Shown here: positions 23,925 through 35,305 of the stretch, one piece after another | How positions within the stretch are numbered: the first letter of the stretch is position 1 | How the letters are laid out: each line of letters opens with the position of its first letter | NCBI RefSeq assembly: GCF_030272615.1 | Contig: NC_081411.1 | Location: 44,529,517 to 44,593,516, forward strand | DNA: 64,000 nt | Direction of reading: 5' to 3' | Source: Cryptomeria japonica | Taxonomy: Eukaryota > Streptophyta > Pinopsida > Cupressales > Cupressaceae | Program-made: the position numbers and the translations under genes | Notes under the pieces: generated by a model | Database searches by the model: none | What the model was told of the DNA's origin: nothing | Seen by the model: only the letters and a program-made list of their open reading frames with translations

Positions 23925-26404
23925 TCATCTCCTATCCCTAGGGCTGGTGGCTGGAGAGTGACGACTAGATGCTCCCTCCTGATACGGTCGTGCAGGTGGA
24001 CCCATAGGTGTGTAGCGCGATATAGACCGTGAGTGACTCCGAGAGGAACTCCTACGATCCCTATCCATAAGGATCGCGCGATAGGAGGTAGCCTCGGCCT
24101 GAGCTGCTGCTAGATCTCGCTGTGCCCACTGAAGGTCCTCTGATAGAACTCTCTCTCTCCCTCCATATGTCTACTTGTACTCGGAATGGGGAAAACAAGT
24201 CCTCATGCCGACCCACGTTCCCCTAAGGCCTATAAGCAATCTGTGAGGAACTAGGGATCTGTGCCATCATGGAAATGTCTATCACTGCTTGCTGAATCAA
24301 GGAATGCCACTCCTACACATTAGCTGTAGTAGTAGAACAGATTTTTGTATTAGTACCATTCTATATCATCAAAACATTAATCAATCAATATAAACCTACT
24401 ATACCTAGATCTCCCTCACGCCAGTAGGGATCATGATATGGTAGCATCTGTGACTGGGAACTACTAGGCTCCCCACACTCAAATAATCTATGCACGATGG
24501 GTGTAGGCTAGCCCGTACTAGAAACAGGTCTCCGTATCGCCTCATGTTCCCCCTTTTGGGGAATAAGAGGAGGATCCAAGGCTATGGTATCATCTTGTGA
24601 ATGGTGGGGAGCTGCATCTGACTCCTCCTCATCATCTCTATCCTCCTCCTCATCATCCTCATCCTCATCCTCGTCCTCATCTGGATCCTCACCTGCATCC
24701 TCATTCTCCTCATCTCTATCTGTGTCCTCCTCCTCCTCCTCCTCGGCACTAGGCTGATCTCCTGTAGGTGGATCAGGATCTCCTACCTCCTCATGACCCT
24801 CTCCCTCCTCTGGCTCCTCTGACCTGGATCCCTGATCCTCATCTCGGTCTCCATGTCTCCATGGGCCTCGATGGCCTGTCGGGTGATCTGGTGGAAAGAT
24901 AGGCCCTGGGTATGATCTCATAAACCATGAGATATACCTGCGCTATGCTCCAGGCTCTGCAGAGTAATCAGTGAGCACATCTTGATTGGATCCCTCTATA
25001 TCTATAGTCTTGATGTCATCTATCGTCGGTCTCGCTACTGCTCTAGGTATGGGAAGGACTCGTGAGTGTCGAGTATAGATGGGTACATCGGCTGGAACAC
25101 ACTGCTCTAGCCCGAACTACCTCCGTACTCAGTCAAAGTAGAATGGGACTATGATATGTGAATATCATCCCCACAGTAGGCAGTTCCTCTGTAAGCATGC
25201 TAACTGTCTCTCCATCCCATCCCATCTGTGCATCCGCAGATAGGGTCTCCATACTATCACCTCGGCTATCAATCTATCAAATATCACTCTCCAATATAAT
25301 AGATCCCCAAATCTCCACTCGCTGGTAAGTGGATAAGCAAACACCCTAGGTCGCTCGCTAGCCATACTCATTGGAAAGCCGACAGGCCTAGTGCATGTGA
25401 AGTGCTCAAATATCCACACCTGCAGAAGTGTGCATGTCATCAAGCTGCAACCCTGTCCAAACACATACTCCTCAAGGTCGTGATAGAGATGTGCAAGCAT
25501 ACTCCGACCCCAAGCATATACTCTCCTATGTCTCTCCATAGCTCTGATGCACCATGTGAGACCCCCATGCATGTGCGTACCTCACCCATTAGGGCAGACG
25601 GCTAGTGCTATGATGGTGATCATAAGACGTCTCACAAGGGGCACCTCTCTTGTAGGATGTAAGAGCCAGCTAACCATGATGCGACCTCTCATCTCGCTCG
25701 GCATGACTCTCCCTATGCAATATACCTGCTCCCTCTGATGGTCCTCCACTGACCGATCGGCCGCGTATGTCACAGTAGCTCCTCTGATAGAAAGACGAAG
25801 TATGCGGTACACATCCTCAAGTGTAACCGTCAGCTCTCCTACTGGAAGATGGAATGTGCATGTGTCAGGATCCCATCGCTCCATCAGTGCCATCAACATC
25901 GCAAGATGGAACTGAATGGCTGGCATGAGGATCGCATACCATAAACCCACGATCGACAATGTGTCTCTCTCTGCCTGAGTCATCTGGGGAATCTGATCTC
26001 GCAAACTACGAAGAATCTATCCCGCCGTATGCTCTCTCATGTATGGGAGACCCTGCAACACAAAAACATAACTATAATCAATACTCAATCATCAAAATCA
26101 TTCACGCAAACTGTCGAACATCGTATGCTAACCCTGACATCTCTCGCCAAGTCCTGATTGGGACCATGGCACCCTGTCAGGGACCATGGCGCCCTGAGGG
26201 GACCATGGCGCCCCACAGGGACCATGGCACCCTGGGTGGGACCCAGGGTCAGATTCTAGGGCCCGCAAATGATCACAGAAAGTCAAATGCAGAAAATCAA
26301 AAGTCAACATTCAGTCAACTCACCTCGTCCAGTGGCTCGTCGTCGATCACGGCCTGGTGCAGGATCTCAATCCTCATGGGACGCTCTGGTCATCGTGAAG
26401 GCAT
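23925..26404 (-). pseudogene. Plant mobile domain (PMD)-like gene, antisense in element C, with introns
   Basis: Runs opposite to the element. Exon 1 is 26404 (or ATG 26377) to 26324, ending GACGAG before a GTGAGT donor. Intron 1 is 26323-26053, ending TTGCAG. Exon 2 is 26052-24405, intron 2 24404-24324 (GTATAG to TACAG), and exon 3 23323 side from 24323 to a TGA at 23925-23927. Phases match at both introns. Exon 2 has the PMD signature: LMALMERWDPDTCTFHLPVG, TVTLEDVYRILRLSIRG, YPLTSEWRFGDLLYWR and a C-terminal VRRxFGLEQCVPADV. An extremely Asp/Glu-rich tract (24760-24600) and a coiled-coil, Arg/Ser-rich tail follow. Multiple TGA/TAG codons and a slip in a GA run near 24145 inactivate it. PMD proteins (MAIN/MAIL1 family) are nuclear proteins tied to gene expression and silencing; related domains are known in plant transposons. 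Confidence 0.85.
26158..26240. repeat. 20 bp GC-rich tandem repeat in PMD intron 1
   Basis: Four copies of GGGACCATGGCGCCCTG and close variants in a row, inside the first intron of the antisense PMD gene. Confidence 0.85.
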
Positions 26405-26410
26405 GATGAT

Positions 26411-26972
26411 GGCTATGTGGGCTCTGCTGCAATGAATAGTATTCAGAAATCAACAAAGTGACAAATGCAAATGTCACTTTCAAGGTATATACTTTCATTC
26501 CTTTGCCTTTACTTTCAAAACCCTAATTTTCCTCTATCACTCATTTCATCATAACTAGAGTTCGGGAGATGCGATTTTCGAACCGTTTGTTGCGTAGGAA
26601 TCATATTTTCATCCCCCTACTCTCGAGATGTTCCAAAAAGTACTTTGATGAAGCCTATTCAGTGAACATCCCTCATCAATACTCTCTTGCACAATTTGTC
26701 ATAAGTAAACATGCTACCCTGTTTCACCTCCCTAATAAGCAAGTCAAAACAGGGGGGGCATATAACTACTCACAAATTTCATCACTTTCCTTAGTAAGCA
26801 TTAGGTGATTTTGTGATCTAACGTGTGTTTTTGTAGGGTGCGGTTCCTAACTGTGTACTGCAGATACCGCTGGGGGCTTCGTCCGACAGCTTATGGATAT
26901 ATCCTTTTTCAAATAATGTTTACTTTTATGTACTTTAGCTTGCATATGCACGTAGTACTCATATGACCGCTA
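26411..26972. other. Region between PMD start and 3' LTR of element C
   Basis: About 560 bases without a convincing frame. By position it would hold the promoter of the antisense PMD gene. No clear TATA box could be assigned. Confidence 0.5.
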
Positions 26973-26987
26973 AAGTGGGGGCTAAAT
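26973..26987 (+). other. Polypurine tract of element C
   Basis: AAAGTGGGGGCTAAA directly before the 3' LTR TG. Confidence 0.9.
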
Positions 26988-28635
26988 GTAGCGTCGTAAA
27001 TTGTACGCACTTGCTAGGGTGGTACAATTTCACACCTAGTTTAGCACCCGCCTTGGTGCGTTTTACATTTTGCATTGCATTTCTCCTTTAGCACTTAATT
27101 AATCAAATTAATTAGGTTTAAGGTCTTATTTCATCGTCCTCCACATTATAAAGTTGGGCCCTTTCGTTAAAGAGTGCCCTTTTCATTTTATTCCTCCAAT
27201 ACATCATTCAATCAAAAACCCTAATTAGGCCCTATTTTGAACTTGGGGGCTTGGTTTCGAGGGTCAAAACATCTCGAAATCACCTGTAACTTTGGGATTC
27301 TCTCTAAAATCATCATATCCGATGGCCCTGAAAATTTGGTGAAAAGTTGTCGGGACCGTGGCGCCCGGAGTGCACATGGTCCCGGACATTTTTCCCGAAA
27401 TTTCAGGAGCACAATCCAATCATAAAATAAAGCTTAACCCCAAGAAATTGGCAAGAGATTCAATCTCTAGGTCGGCCAAAAGATGAAATTACGACCTAGG
27501 GTTTCATACATAAGAGCTCTCTTTCTTCATTTGAAAGGATCCGAATTTTATTTTCAGGAACCTCATATGCAGCGAAAGAGCAGATCTTTGAAGACTTCAA
27601 CAACATTCAACATCCCTCTATCAAGCATTTATCAATTTCATTCATCCATTTAGGGCTTGGAAGGCATTGAAGAACAATAGGAGATTACCGACTGAAGATT
27701 GGCTTGTACCCCTCCCTTGGGGTTGGGTATGATTTCATGTTGTTTTCATGTCTTTGCATAAGCTTCAATACATCACTTATTCATGCTTTAGATCACTTTG
27801 CATCTTGATTTAGAGCATTTACATTGTCATTTACAAGCAATTAGGCTTTACTTTCTAGGTTGCTCTAGTTTGCTTGCTTGCATTTTAGGATCTTGCACAC
27901 ACACAAGATCTGCACACACAATACATTTTACAATACAACTTGGCTATTCGTGGAGGTGGAAATCACCGAAGCGGGGGTTTGACTAAGGCAAAACCCTATA
28001 TAGCTGCCCACCATACCCTTTTCAGATATAAGTGCAGGTTTCGGGACTCGGACGATGCCGCAGGATATAGATCCGGGAAAAGTAGGTCGAGACAGCACTC
28101 CACACCAAATTGCAGAGCAAAAGACCTGGACAGGGGTGTGGGGCCCCCTGGTCCTACCAGGACAGGGGCGCTGGGCACCCTGGTCCTTGGGACAGAGGCG
28201 CTGGGCACCCTGGTCCTCCTGACAGACAGCATTTCCGATAGTTTTCCAGAGTGCAAGATAGCAGTTTTCGGCATAGTATCAGGACAGTGGTGCCCGCGCC
28301 CCCGTCCTGAACATTTTCAATCAGATTTTGACTCTGGGTACACATCTGCATTCTTGTTTTTTCCTTGTATTTATAGCTGTTCATTGTTTAATCTCAATTC
28401 TGCAATTTTGTTATTAGTACATACATGCATTTTGGGATTAGGACTTGAACTTGTATCATTTTATCTTTCAATTTCAACAAAGGAATAGGAATCCTAATAG
28501 GTAGTCCGTGGCTCTCTCTTTCACAAAAAAAAGTAGCCAATTGTGTGATACCTCTAGGCTCTTTCGTATTCCGTAATGTGTGCCAAAAGGTAGGATTAGG
28601 ACATGTTAACATAGTCTCGCTTTTTCCCCTACACA
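26988..28635 (+). repeat. 3' LTR of element C
   Basis: 1648 bp, TGTAGCGTCG to CCCCTACACA, aligned with 15941-17601 along its whole length with scattered, mostly transition, differences. Confidence 0.95.
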
Positions 28636-28988
28636 CCAATACAATGAATAGAGGCTTGCTTATATAGGCAAGGCCATATGGATGTATGAGCACACAAATA
28701 TGACATGTGGCTCAATGAGAAAAAAGGGTAGGTAGGAAATAGGTGTGGGTAGGTAGGAGAAATAATATAATATTCCACATGAGGTGGATCACCCACCGAA
28801 GGTGGAATTATCACTCCATAATAAGTGGATATGATAGTGTAATAACAAGATCAACACCATAAGAGGTGGAATTTCTCCTACACACACTATCCCAATGTCT
28901 CATATCCAAACTACTATGAAATGCATTATCCTAAGTAAACTTAAGTAAGTGTAATAATATCCATGATGAATAATTATTTACACCAACA
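28636..28988 (-). repeat. 5' LTR of element B, remainder after element C
   Basis: Starts with the duplicated CCAAT (28636-28640) and then matches the left LTR to its end at CACCAACA. It lacks 19 bases present in the left copy; the deletion ends share a short TGT, as expected for slippage. Confidence 0.92.
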
Positions 28989-31052
28989 GTAACTAAGATC
29001 TGGTCTGGTTTCAGGAATGATCTATCCTGTGTAAGACGTTATCTAAGTTAACTTAGGTTTGATAAGATGTTTGTTTGAACTAGCTTAAAGATGATCGACA
29101 AAATCGTGCAACGCAACGGCATAGGTACACTATCAAGGTTGTTTATGCCCAGGATGATGATAACCAGTTTTAGGCTCGCTGTAGACTATTTTGGACAGGT
29201 TTGACTATCTGGACTAGCAAAATCAGAGACTCGTATGACTGTATTTCTGAGACCGTATGACAGTATAACAACTTCAGGATGACAATAGTTCTATTTCGTA
29301 CAAGTTGCTGCCTAGTACCGTACGACAAATGGGTAGGTCCCAAATGACAAATGATTTTTTTCAGTTCTGTCTCATACGACACAGTGTTTGGCTTGAAATG
29401 ACAAACTATTGGGTTTCATATGACATAGGATTGACCTTAGGATGACAATTTAGTAGACTCGTATGACAAAGGATATGGTGCAGGATGACAATTTACCAGA
29501 CTCGTACGGTTGTTCACAGAGCAGAGACTAAGAATAGTGGGTTTTCCAATGGCTGAGTATGATAACTGAGTATAACCAATTCTGAGATGGACTATTTTTT
29601 TTTACCAGGATGGACTAGTTCATGACATGGATAGAGTTTTGATCACTGAGTTTGTTGATTTTTTTTCTCCAGTTTCAGTATTTCATTTTTTAGTTTCAAG
29701 GATGAAAATACAGAAAGCACGCAAGATATATAATAATTCAAGCACAACACGCTAACCCTATGGAAGTTGGCTTAGAGAAGAAAACCTTTGCTTGCTGACT
29801 TAGGTACACACCCAATAGCTAATCAGAATACAGCTGCTGAGTCTCACACAATGGATTCTCAATGTTGTATTAGTCGACTCCAAACGCTAATGGGGGCACG
29901 ATATGGCAAGTGCCTTGGGAGAGTTACTATCTCTCTTGCACAAAGATTATCAACCTTTCGGAGGTGAATCGGGTAGCTTCTATCTTATAATTCTTAGTCA
30001 GAAATTCTATTTGAAATTACCCCTTGAAGTCATGCAAGCATGATTGAGGCCTATAGCTCGACAAGGTACCGAAACAAGTTGTAGTCACGTAAACATGATT
30101 GAGACCGTGGGGCCCTACAAAATGCTCAATATGAAAGATCTCAAAGAGAAAACTCAAATAATCCCATCCTCTGAGACTTTAATCACTAGAGACCTATTTA
30201 TTATAGTGAGTTGGAATGCTCAGGTCCAGCTGTACTCACTTGGGTCGTTCTCACAGGGTGATTACTTTTTCCCACTGTGACAGGCCCGCTAAAGGTACAC
30301 AAATCTCAAAACTTAGAAAAAAGCTTCAAGGGTCTAGATTTCTGATTGTTTGTAAAAGACAAGAGCATACTCTCCTACCTCTTAGATTTTTTTGAAAACA
30401 CGAAAGACAGATTTGTTCATTAACCAGATAGCAATTTAAGTGCCTAAAAATGAATTTAAAGAATACACGATATTTGGTCAATTTTCTCTTTAGGCAACCT
30501 GCAAAAACAACGCATCGGTAGTCATGTTGTTTTTATTCTTTGACAGGTGTATGTTTGATTGATAGATTCTTTGACAAGCATCCTGCAAGAAATTGGTTAG
30601 GTTATAAAAATCTTAGGCAGATAGAAGACAATTCAGGGTTAGCGTTAGCATAATCAAAATTTAAGCAAAAAATCATGAAAGGTAATCTATTTTTAATCTA
30701 TCAGAACACAGAATCATATGACAATATTTATAAAATAGAATGATAGAATGCTTTTATCGTATGAGTTAGAAATAAATACAGAATGACAAAAGATAGCCTA
30801 AGCAGTGTGTCGTACGAGTTAGGAATAAACATAGAATGACAGAGTATAAAAGAATCAGTATGTCGTACGAGTGCATATTTTGATTCATACAACAATGTAA
30901 AGGATATGATCTTGTTTCGTACGAGAAACTGCAGGCATCAATATAATATCATATGATGTAGTGAAACTGCTCGTATAATATTTCGCAGAGGTTGTATGGA
31001 CGAAACCTGCAGATAAGCAAAAATGATTTTGAGGCCAAAAAAGTAGTTTTCT
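28989..31052 (-). other. Internal (leader) DNA of element D
   Basis: About 2 kb with no coding capacity that I trust. It is dotted with the words GTATGAC, ATGACA and the palindrome TCGTACGA (29170-29520 and 30710-30960). It begins with the GTAAC duplication left by element B. Confidence 0.6.
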
Positions 31053-31070
31053 GCCCCACGGTGGGCACCA
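31053..31070 (-). other. Primer binding site of element D (tRNA-Lys type)
   Basis: Minus-strand TGGTGCCCACCGTGGGGC, complementary to the 3' end of plant tRNA-Lys (…CCCCACGGTGGGC plus CCA), four bases from the LTR end. Confidence 0.85.
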
Positions 31071-31074
31071 GAAA

Positions 31075-32108
31075 TGTGTGTTTGAAAAGTGGACCTGTAT
31101 CTATAATACACAACACTTCAATCAAGTCATTACATCCATGGTTAGATAGATATAAACATGAATATGAAAACCATAACAAATCGACCCATTGCCTTCTAAA
31201 AGATGCGAGTATAAGATTGCTCTCAGATTATAAGCAATACCAGTGACTAGATAACATCAAGATGAAGGATTTTATCTATATGAACATGATGAATGCTAGA
31301 TGGATACAATATTAATCTAACAAGATTTAAGCAATATTAAGCTAAATGATTTGAATATGTATGCAATGAACCTAGAGCAAAAACAACATAATAACAATAT
31401 ATTCTTTTTTTTTTGCATCCTTTGAATGAGAGATGAGAGCTTGAATTTATAGAAAATTCAGAAAGAAACCAAAGGCTAAGATCAAATGATGATGAGCAGT
31501 CAAGATTTTCCAAGAGGAAGCACAATCCAGGTGAATTGATGCGATTGGATGCTTTTCTCAGTTTTAAAGGAAAATGAACTAAAATTAAGATAAAATCAAG
31601 AAAAACTTATTTATTCTCTATTTCATTCAATTTTAATATTTAATTGTTTTAATTGCTTTCTTTGAGATTATTCATCAATTTTTAATTTGTTTTTCAAGAT
31701 TATCTCCAATTGATTTCTTTTCTCAATTTTTAATTCTTTCTTGGTCAATTAATTCCTTTTTTGATTTATTTCCTTTTTTGAAGACTTGTGCTCATAATTT
31801 CCAATTCCTCTTTCTTGATTTGTTTCCTTTTTTGAAGTTTTTATCGAAAATTGATTTATTTAATTAAATATGCTAAGATATTTAATAAAATAAATAAGAT
31901 AATTGTTTAAAATGATTTACTTGGAATGATCAATTAATTAAATAAATATTTAATTAATATTGGGTGATTCATTTTGCCATGTGACATTAGATGATTTTAG
32001 AAATTAATTGTGTGCTCAAGATTTATTTAATTGCCTTTGGTTAGGACCTTGGTAATGTTGTCGAGATTAGGGGCCCATGGTTTAGATGACCATTTTTAGG
32101 GTATTACA
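31075..32108 (-). repeat. 5' LTR of element D
   Basis: On the plus strand TGTGTGTTTG to GGGTATTACA, so the element-sense LTR begins TGTAATACCC and ends in CA. 1034 bp. The edges come from the primer site and from the break in the transposase frame at 32108. ATTAT at 32109-32113 is the expected right target duplication; the left one is outside the window. The 31560-31950 part is very T-rich. Confidence 0.75.
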
Positions 32109-34044
32109 ATTATATGTCGGTCAATTGCAATATCTTTCTCATGCAAGAACTCAAAAAAATTCTCCAAATAATGTTGCACATACTCAGAGGAGTGTGATCT
32201 ATCATCACTCATATAAAAATGATACTCCTTGATTATCTTCCTGTCCTCTTCTGTACTATCAGGAGCATGTCTATATGTAATGTGAACAAAAATAGCAATC
32301 TGGACTGAATTGTAGTATTGAGACTGTACCTCATTTTGTGGTTGCAATGTATAGTTCTTTGCAAAATCAACCACCAATACATAGTGCTAATCGGGAAAGA
32401 GTTCTTACACATCCTGAACTATTGATCCAACCACTGAGACCTATGGGTGTGCCTTGCATGCTTGTAGAAAATATTTTCCTTAAAATCTAAAATAAAATCA
32501 GCAATACTCACTTCTCTTGAGACTAATTCACATCTAGAACCTTCACCTCCACTCTTCAAAGTATATTTCGATGTCTCATATCTTTTTTTCTCAACATAAC
32601 TCTTTCCAAACTCATATTCATTGCCCTCATGAAAACATGAAACAAACTTTGACAACCCACCACATTCTGAGCACTTCTCATTCAAACAATCATTTCTATA
32701 GAAATAGTAGCCATCATCTCTAGGGCATAAAAATAGATCTTGTAAGTCTCTTGATGATCTCGTAAATTGCATTGCACCACACTCCTACAACATCTCATTA
32801 GTATGCATCGTAGAACTAATATGACATAAAAGTTCATGGTACATTGAAAACTCCACATGGTACTTGCAACAACAAGTATTGCGAATGTTAAGAGGAACAC
32901 AATAAAATGGTTTCAAAGAATCAAAGGCCCTTTGTGATATTTGCAAAGTTGGATTTAAGTCACAAAAAATTTTGTACAACATTGTTTGGCTTGATTCCAA
33001 GAAAATTTTAGGATGCGGTGTGCGGTCTCAATTGCTGATTCTTAATTTTAAAATGTCCTTTACATTGGGTGACACTCTAGAACTAAAGTGCCAAAATTGT
33101 TGAATCTCCTCCTTCACATTGTCAGTCAACTTTATATCAATGCGTGGAAGCCTCCCACCAAATGCCCATGTATCTTGTTGAAGTGGATCGTCAAGTCTTT
33201 GTCTTCGTGCAAGTGCTCTATCCAAAGTTTTACAGTTTATGTTAAAATCAACACAAGTTTGTCTCATTTGACGAGCTTTCCTCAATTGATGGCTTACTAA
33301 GGAGGTTGTAATCACTCTTCAAGCGGCTCTCTTATCTCTTTCTTTGGTATTCTTTCCAATAGAATTTAGAGCATCAAATAGATTTTTGGTAATAATAGAA
33401 TTTCTCTCCATCTTCTTGTTCATACGAATCTTCAATTTGTTTAGCAATGGTCTCATCTTTATCATCTTTAGCAATTGAACAAAGAGTTGGCATTGCTCGA
33501 TCAATGTCTTATTGCTAAAATTTTGGTTGAAAAGTTGTGTAGCCCACAACCGAACAGTTCTTGTTGACCTCTTGCCTTCAAGATTCACAATAATGTTCTC
33601 ATCAATTTCAAATAACCATTTTGGGGTTCTTGAAGGTCTTGGATTTGGAATTCGTCTTTCATCCATGAGAGGGTCTTCATTTCTAAAGTAATTAGGTGTT
33701 ACATATGGTTCACTTGGTTGAGCAATTCCACCTTCAATGTTAAAGTTTTCCACTTTTTCACCTCCTATGTCAAAATTTTCCACATGTTGATCATTTTCAT
33801 TATCACTTTCAACATTTTTAAAATTTTCAAAATTTTCACTTTCAAAATCTACATTTTCATTTTCAATAACTTGTGGCACATTTTCAAATTCAATTTCCTC
33901 TTCACTTGAAGTAACATTAGCAATATTTAACATACCTTGTCTTCTCCTCCTATGACATTCTCTATCTCTTTCTCTATACACTTCAATTTGGTCATTTGAA
34001 AGTTTTCTTTTGCATTTAGACTTCCAACGACTACTACTCCCCAT
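32109..34044 (-). pseudogene. DDE-like transposase remnant, superfamily not assigned (T)
   Basis: Probable start at 34044 (MGSSSRWKSKCKRKLSNDQI). About 640 codons, with stops at 33316, 33028 and 32785, one frameshift near 32400 and a further TAG there; element D cuts off the 3' end at 32108. The N-terminus is basic, then Glu/Asn/Phe-rich low complexity. The middle has CKTLDRALARRQRLDDPLQQ and HFSSRVSPNVKDIL; then a Cys pair (EKCSECGGLSKF) and a C-terminal VVDFAKNYTLQPQNEVQSQY and FYMSDDRSHSSEYVQHYLEN. D-F-A-K-N and S-D-D look like two acidic positions of a DDE catalytic core; the third would lie beyond the cut. It resembles unnamed eukaryotic transposase-like proteins I recall with a DYAENY..QDEVQS pattern. 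Confidence 0.55.
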
Positions 34045-34116
34045 TTCCCTCCACACAAATGCTCCTACATGATTGACAATGTAATTTTTGACTCTAAGAA
34101 TCTCCCAAAAGCACAA

Positions 34117-34376
34117 ATTTGTCTCAACCTATCTGAAAACTTGTGATCGTCGACAAAAAATAGAATATACAGACTGTGGGCCATTGGAATCCACAAAATG
34201 GCCCACAAGGATTTTTTTATGTACAAAAAGCAGATATCCGATTTTAATTTATAAATTTGTGGTCCCCAAAAATTTTCCCTTTGCCACCTTTTATTTACTA
34301 AGCTGCCATATTGATGGCAATGGCAGAAATCTGATATCCAATTAAATCTGATATCAAATTTTAATAGTCATATTTT
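34117..34376. other. Flank of T with one arm of a long-range inverted repeat
   Basis: No gene. 34223-34258 (core GATATCCGATTTTAAT) is matched in inverted orientation at 45751-45784, about 29 of 34 bases by eye. Confidence 0.6.
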
Positions 34377-34439
34377 AGAGAGAGAGAGAGAGAGAGGGAG
34401 GGAGAGAGATTAGGGGAGAGGGAGAGAGAGAGAGATTAG

Positions 34440-34490
<51 letters not shown>
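34377..34490 (+). repeat. (GA)n microsatellite
   Basis: GA/GGGA dinucleotide array with interspersed ATTAGGGGAG units. Its mirror, (CT)n with CTCCCCTAAT units, is at 45401-45673. Confidence 0.95.
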
Positions 34491-34498
34491 GTCATATG

Positions 34499-35293
34499 TG
34501 TTAGGATTCCCAAAGATACTGAGAGAGGGGGTGAATCAGTATTTGACCGGTTATAAGACTTTCTGAACTTATAACATGAAAAGCATATCAAAACTGTGTA
34601 TCGATAAACTAAAATTAATGCAGCAAGTAAGAACAATAACCACAACATAAGAAGCACACCATAACACAATATTTTAATGAGGAAACCCGGTGTGGGAAAA
34701 ACCTCGGTGGGATTTGTGACCCACAATATTCACTTATTGACCAATAAGGGAATATTACTGTTTATAAGAGGGGCCTGCATATGCAGGAAGGCCAAGTGCC
34801 TAGAGCTCACTGCTCAATTACAAAAGGAAGTCACACTGACTTACAAAAATGGATTTTACAAATCCAATGTCTTGTACTACTTCAAATTAGCATCTGCTAT
34901 GCCAGATCCAGTATCGGTTTAAGTTTTGCTACATACAAAAACCCTTAACCAATAATTTGCATATTAGGTCTGCTACCTTCTAATTATTTTTCGCATATTA
35001 TCTCTCTAAATGATCTACAATGATCTCTTATATATAAGATTCATTTTACAATCCACCATGTTGGCTTTACAAAAGTTTTTACAATTAATTACAAAATGCA
35101 TTTACACAAAAATTGTTGTCGGCCAGGGTGCAGGTATTCTTCTTTTCAGTGTCAATGTTCTATATGTCGGTGTAGAGTCTATTGATGTCGGTACCTATGT
35201 CTTCTTGCCGGTATCACATGATTGCAAGGTTGCCATCAATGACAATACCTTCAATCACCTACAATTTCTCATTGGAGTGTGCATTTGCCAACA
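34499..35293 (-). repeat. 3' LTR of element E (left copy)
   Basis: 795 bp, TGTTAGGATTCCCAAAG to TTTGCCAACA. It matches 41597-42355 with scattered substitutions and carries an additional ~36 bases around 35155-35205. Confidence 0.95.
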
Positions 35294-35305
35294 ATCTCCC
35301 CCTTT
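35294..35305 (-). other. Polypurine tract of element E
   Basis: Minus-strand AAAGGGGGAGAT directly inside the 3' LTR. 35306-35529 beyond it is untranslated and holds nothing else recognisable. Confidence 0.9.

Larger units (their letters stand above)
15941..28635 (+). mobile_element. Element C: Tat-type Ty3/gypsy retrotransposon with antisense PMD gene
   Basis: A 12.7 kb plus-strand element with both LTRs, primer site and polypurine tract, flanked by CCAAT at 15936-15940 and 28636-28640. It carries one long pol frame (17776-23322) and, between pol and the 3' LTR, a minus-strand gene with plant mobile domain features. The two LTRs differ at roughly 3-4 percent of positions in the ~500 bases I compared by eye, plus a 12 bp difference near 17220, so the insertion is old. 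No recognisable gag is present. Confidence 0.95.
11175..28988 (-). mobile_element. Element B: non-autonomous copia-type LTR retrotransposon, split by element C
   Basis: Complete minus-strand element with LTRs 11175-11663 and 15819-15940 plus 28641-28988 (the second copy is split by C), an initiator-Met-type primer site, gag, protease, an unknown ORF and a polypurine tract. The flanks are GTAAC at 11170-11174 and 28989-28993, a 5 bp target duplication. Without C the element is about 5.1 kb. There is no integrase, RT or RNase H, so it would have depended on another element. The LTR copies differ at about 4 of 121 bases in the first part, plus a 19 bp deletion in the split copy. Confidence 0.92.
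10934..32108 (-). mobile_element. Element D: old LTR retrotransposon shell interrupted by B (and probably A)
   Basis: Recognised from its primer site and one LTR at the right end. The visible internal DNA is 28989-31052 plus 10934-11174, which join directly once element B and its GTAAC target duplication are removed. No gag or pol is visible, because the internal region continues left under element A and out of the window. D itself interrupts the transposase gene T at 32108. The family (gypsy or copia) cannot be decided from what is here. The tRNA-Lys-type primer site is common in plant gypsy elements. Confidence 0.65.

Noticed and set aside
24508-24921. Acidic frame as an independent gene
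   Set aside because: It is in the same frame as, and continuous with, the PMD exon, so it is a low-complexity part of that protein.
31053-31070. tRNA-Lys-like sequence
   Set aside because: Only the 3' 18 bases of a tRNA are present; it is the primer site of element D, not a tRNA gene.
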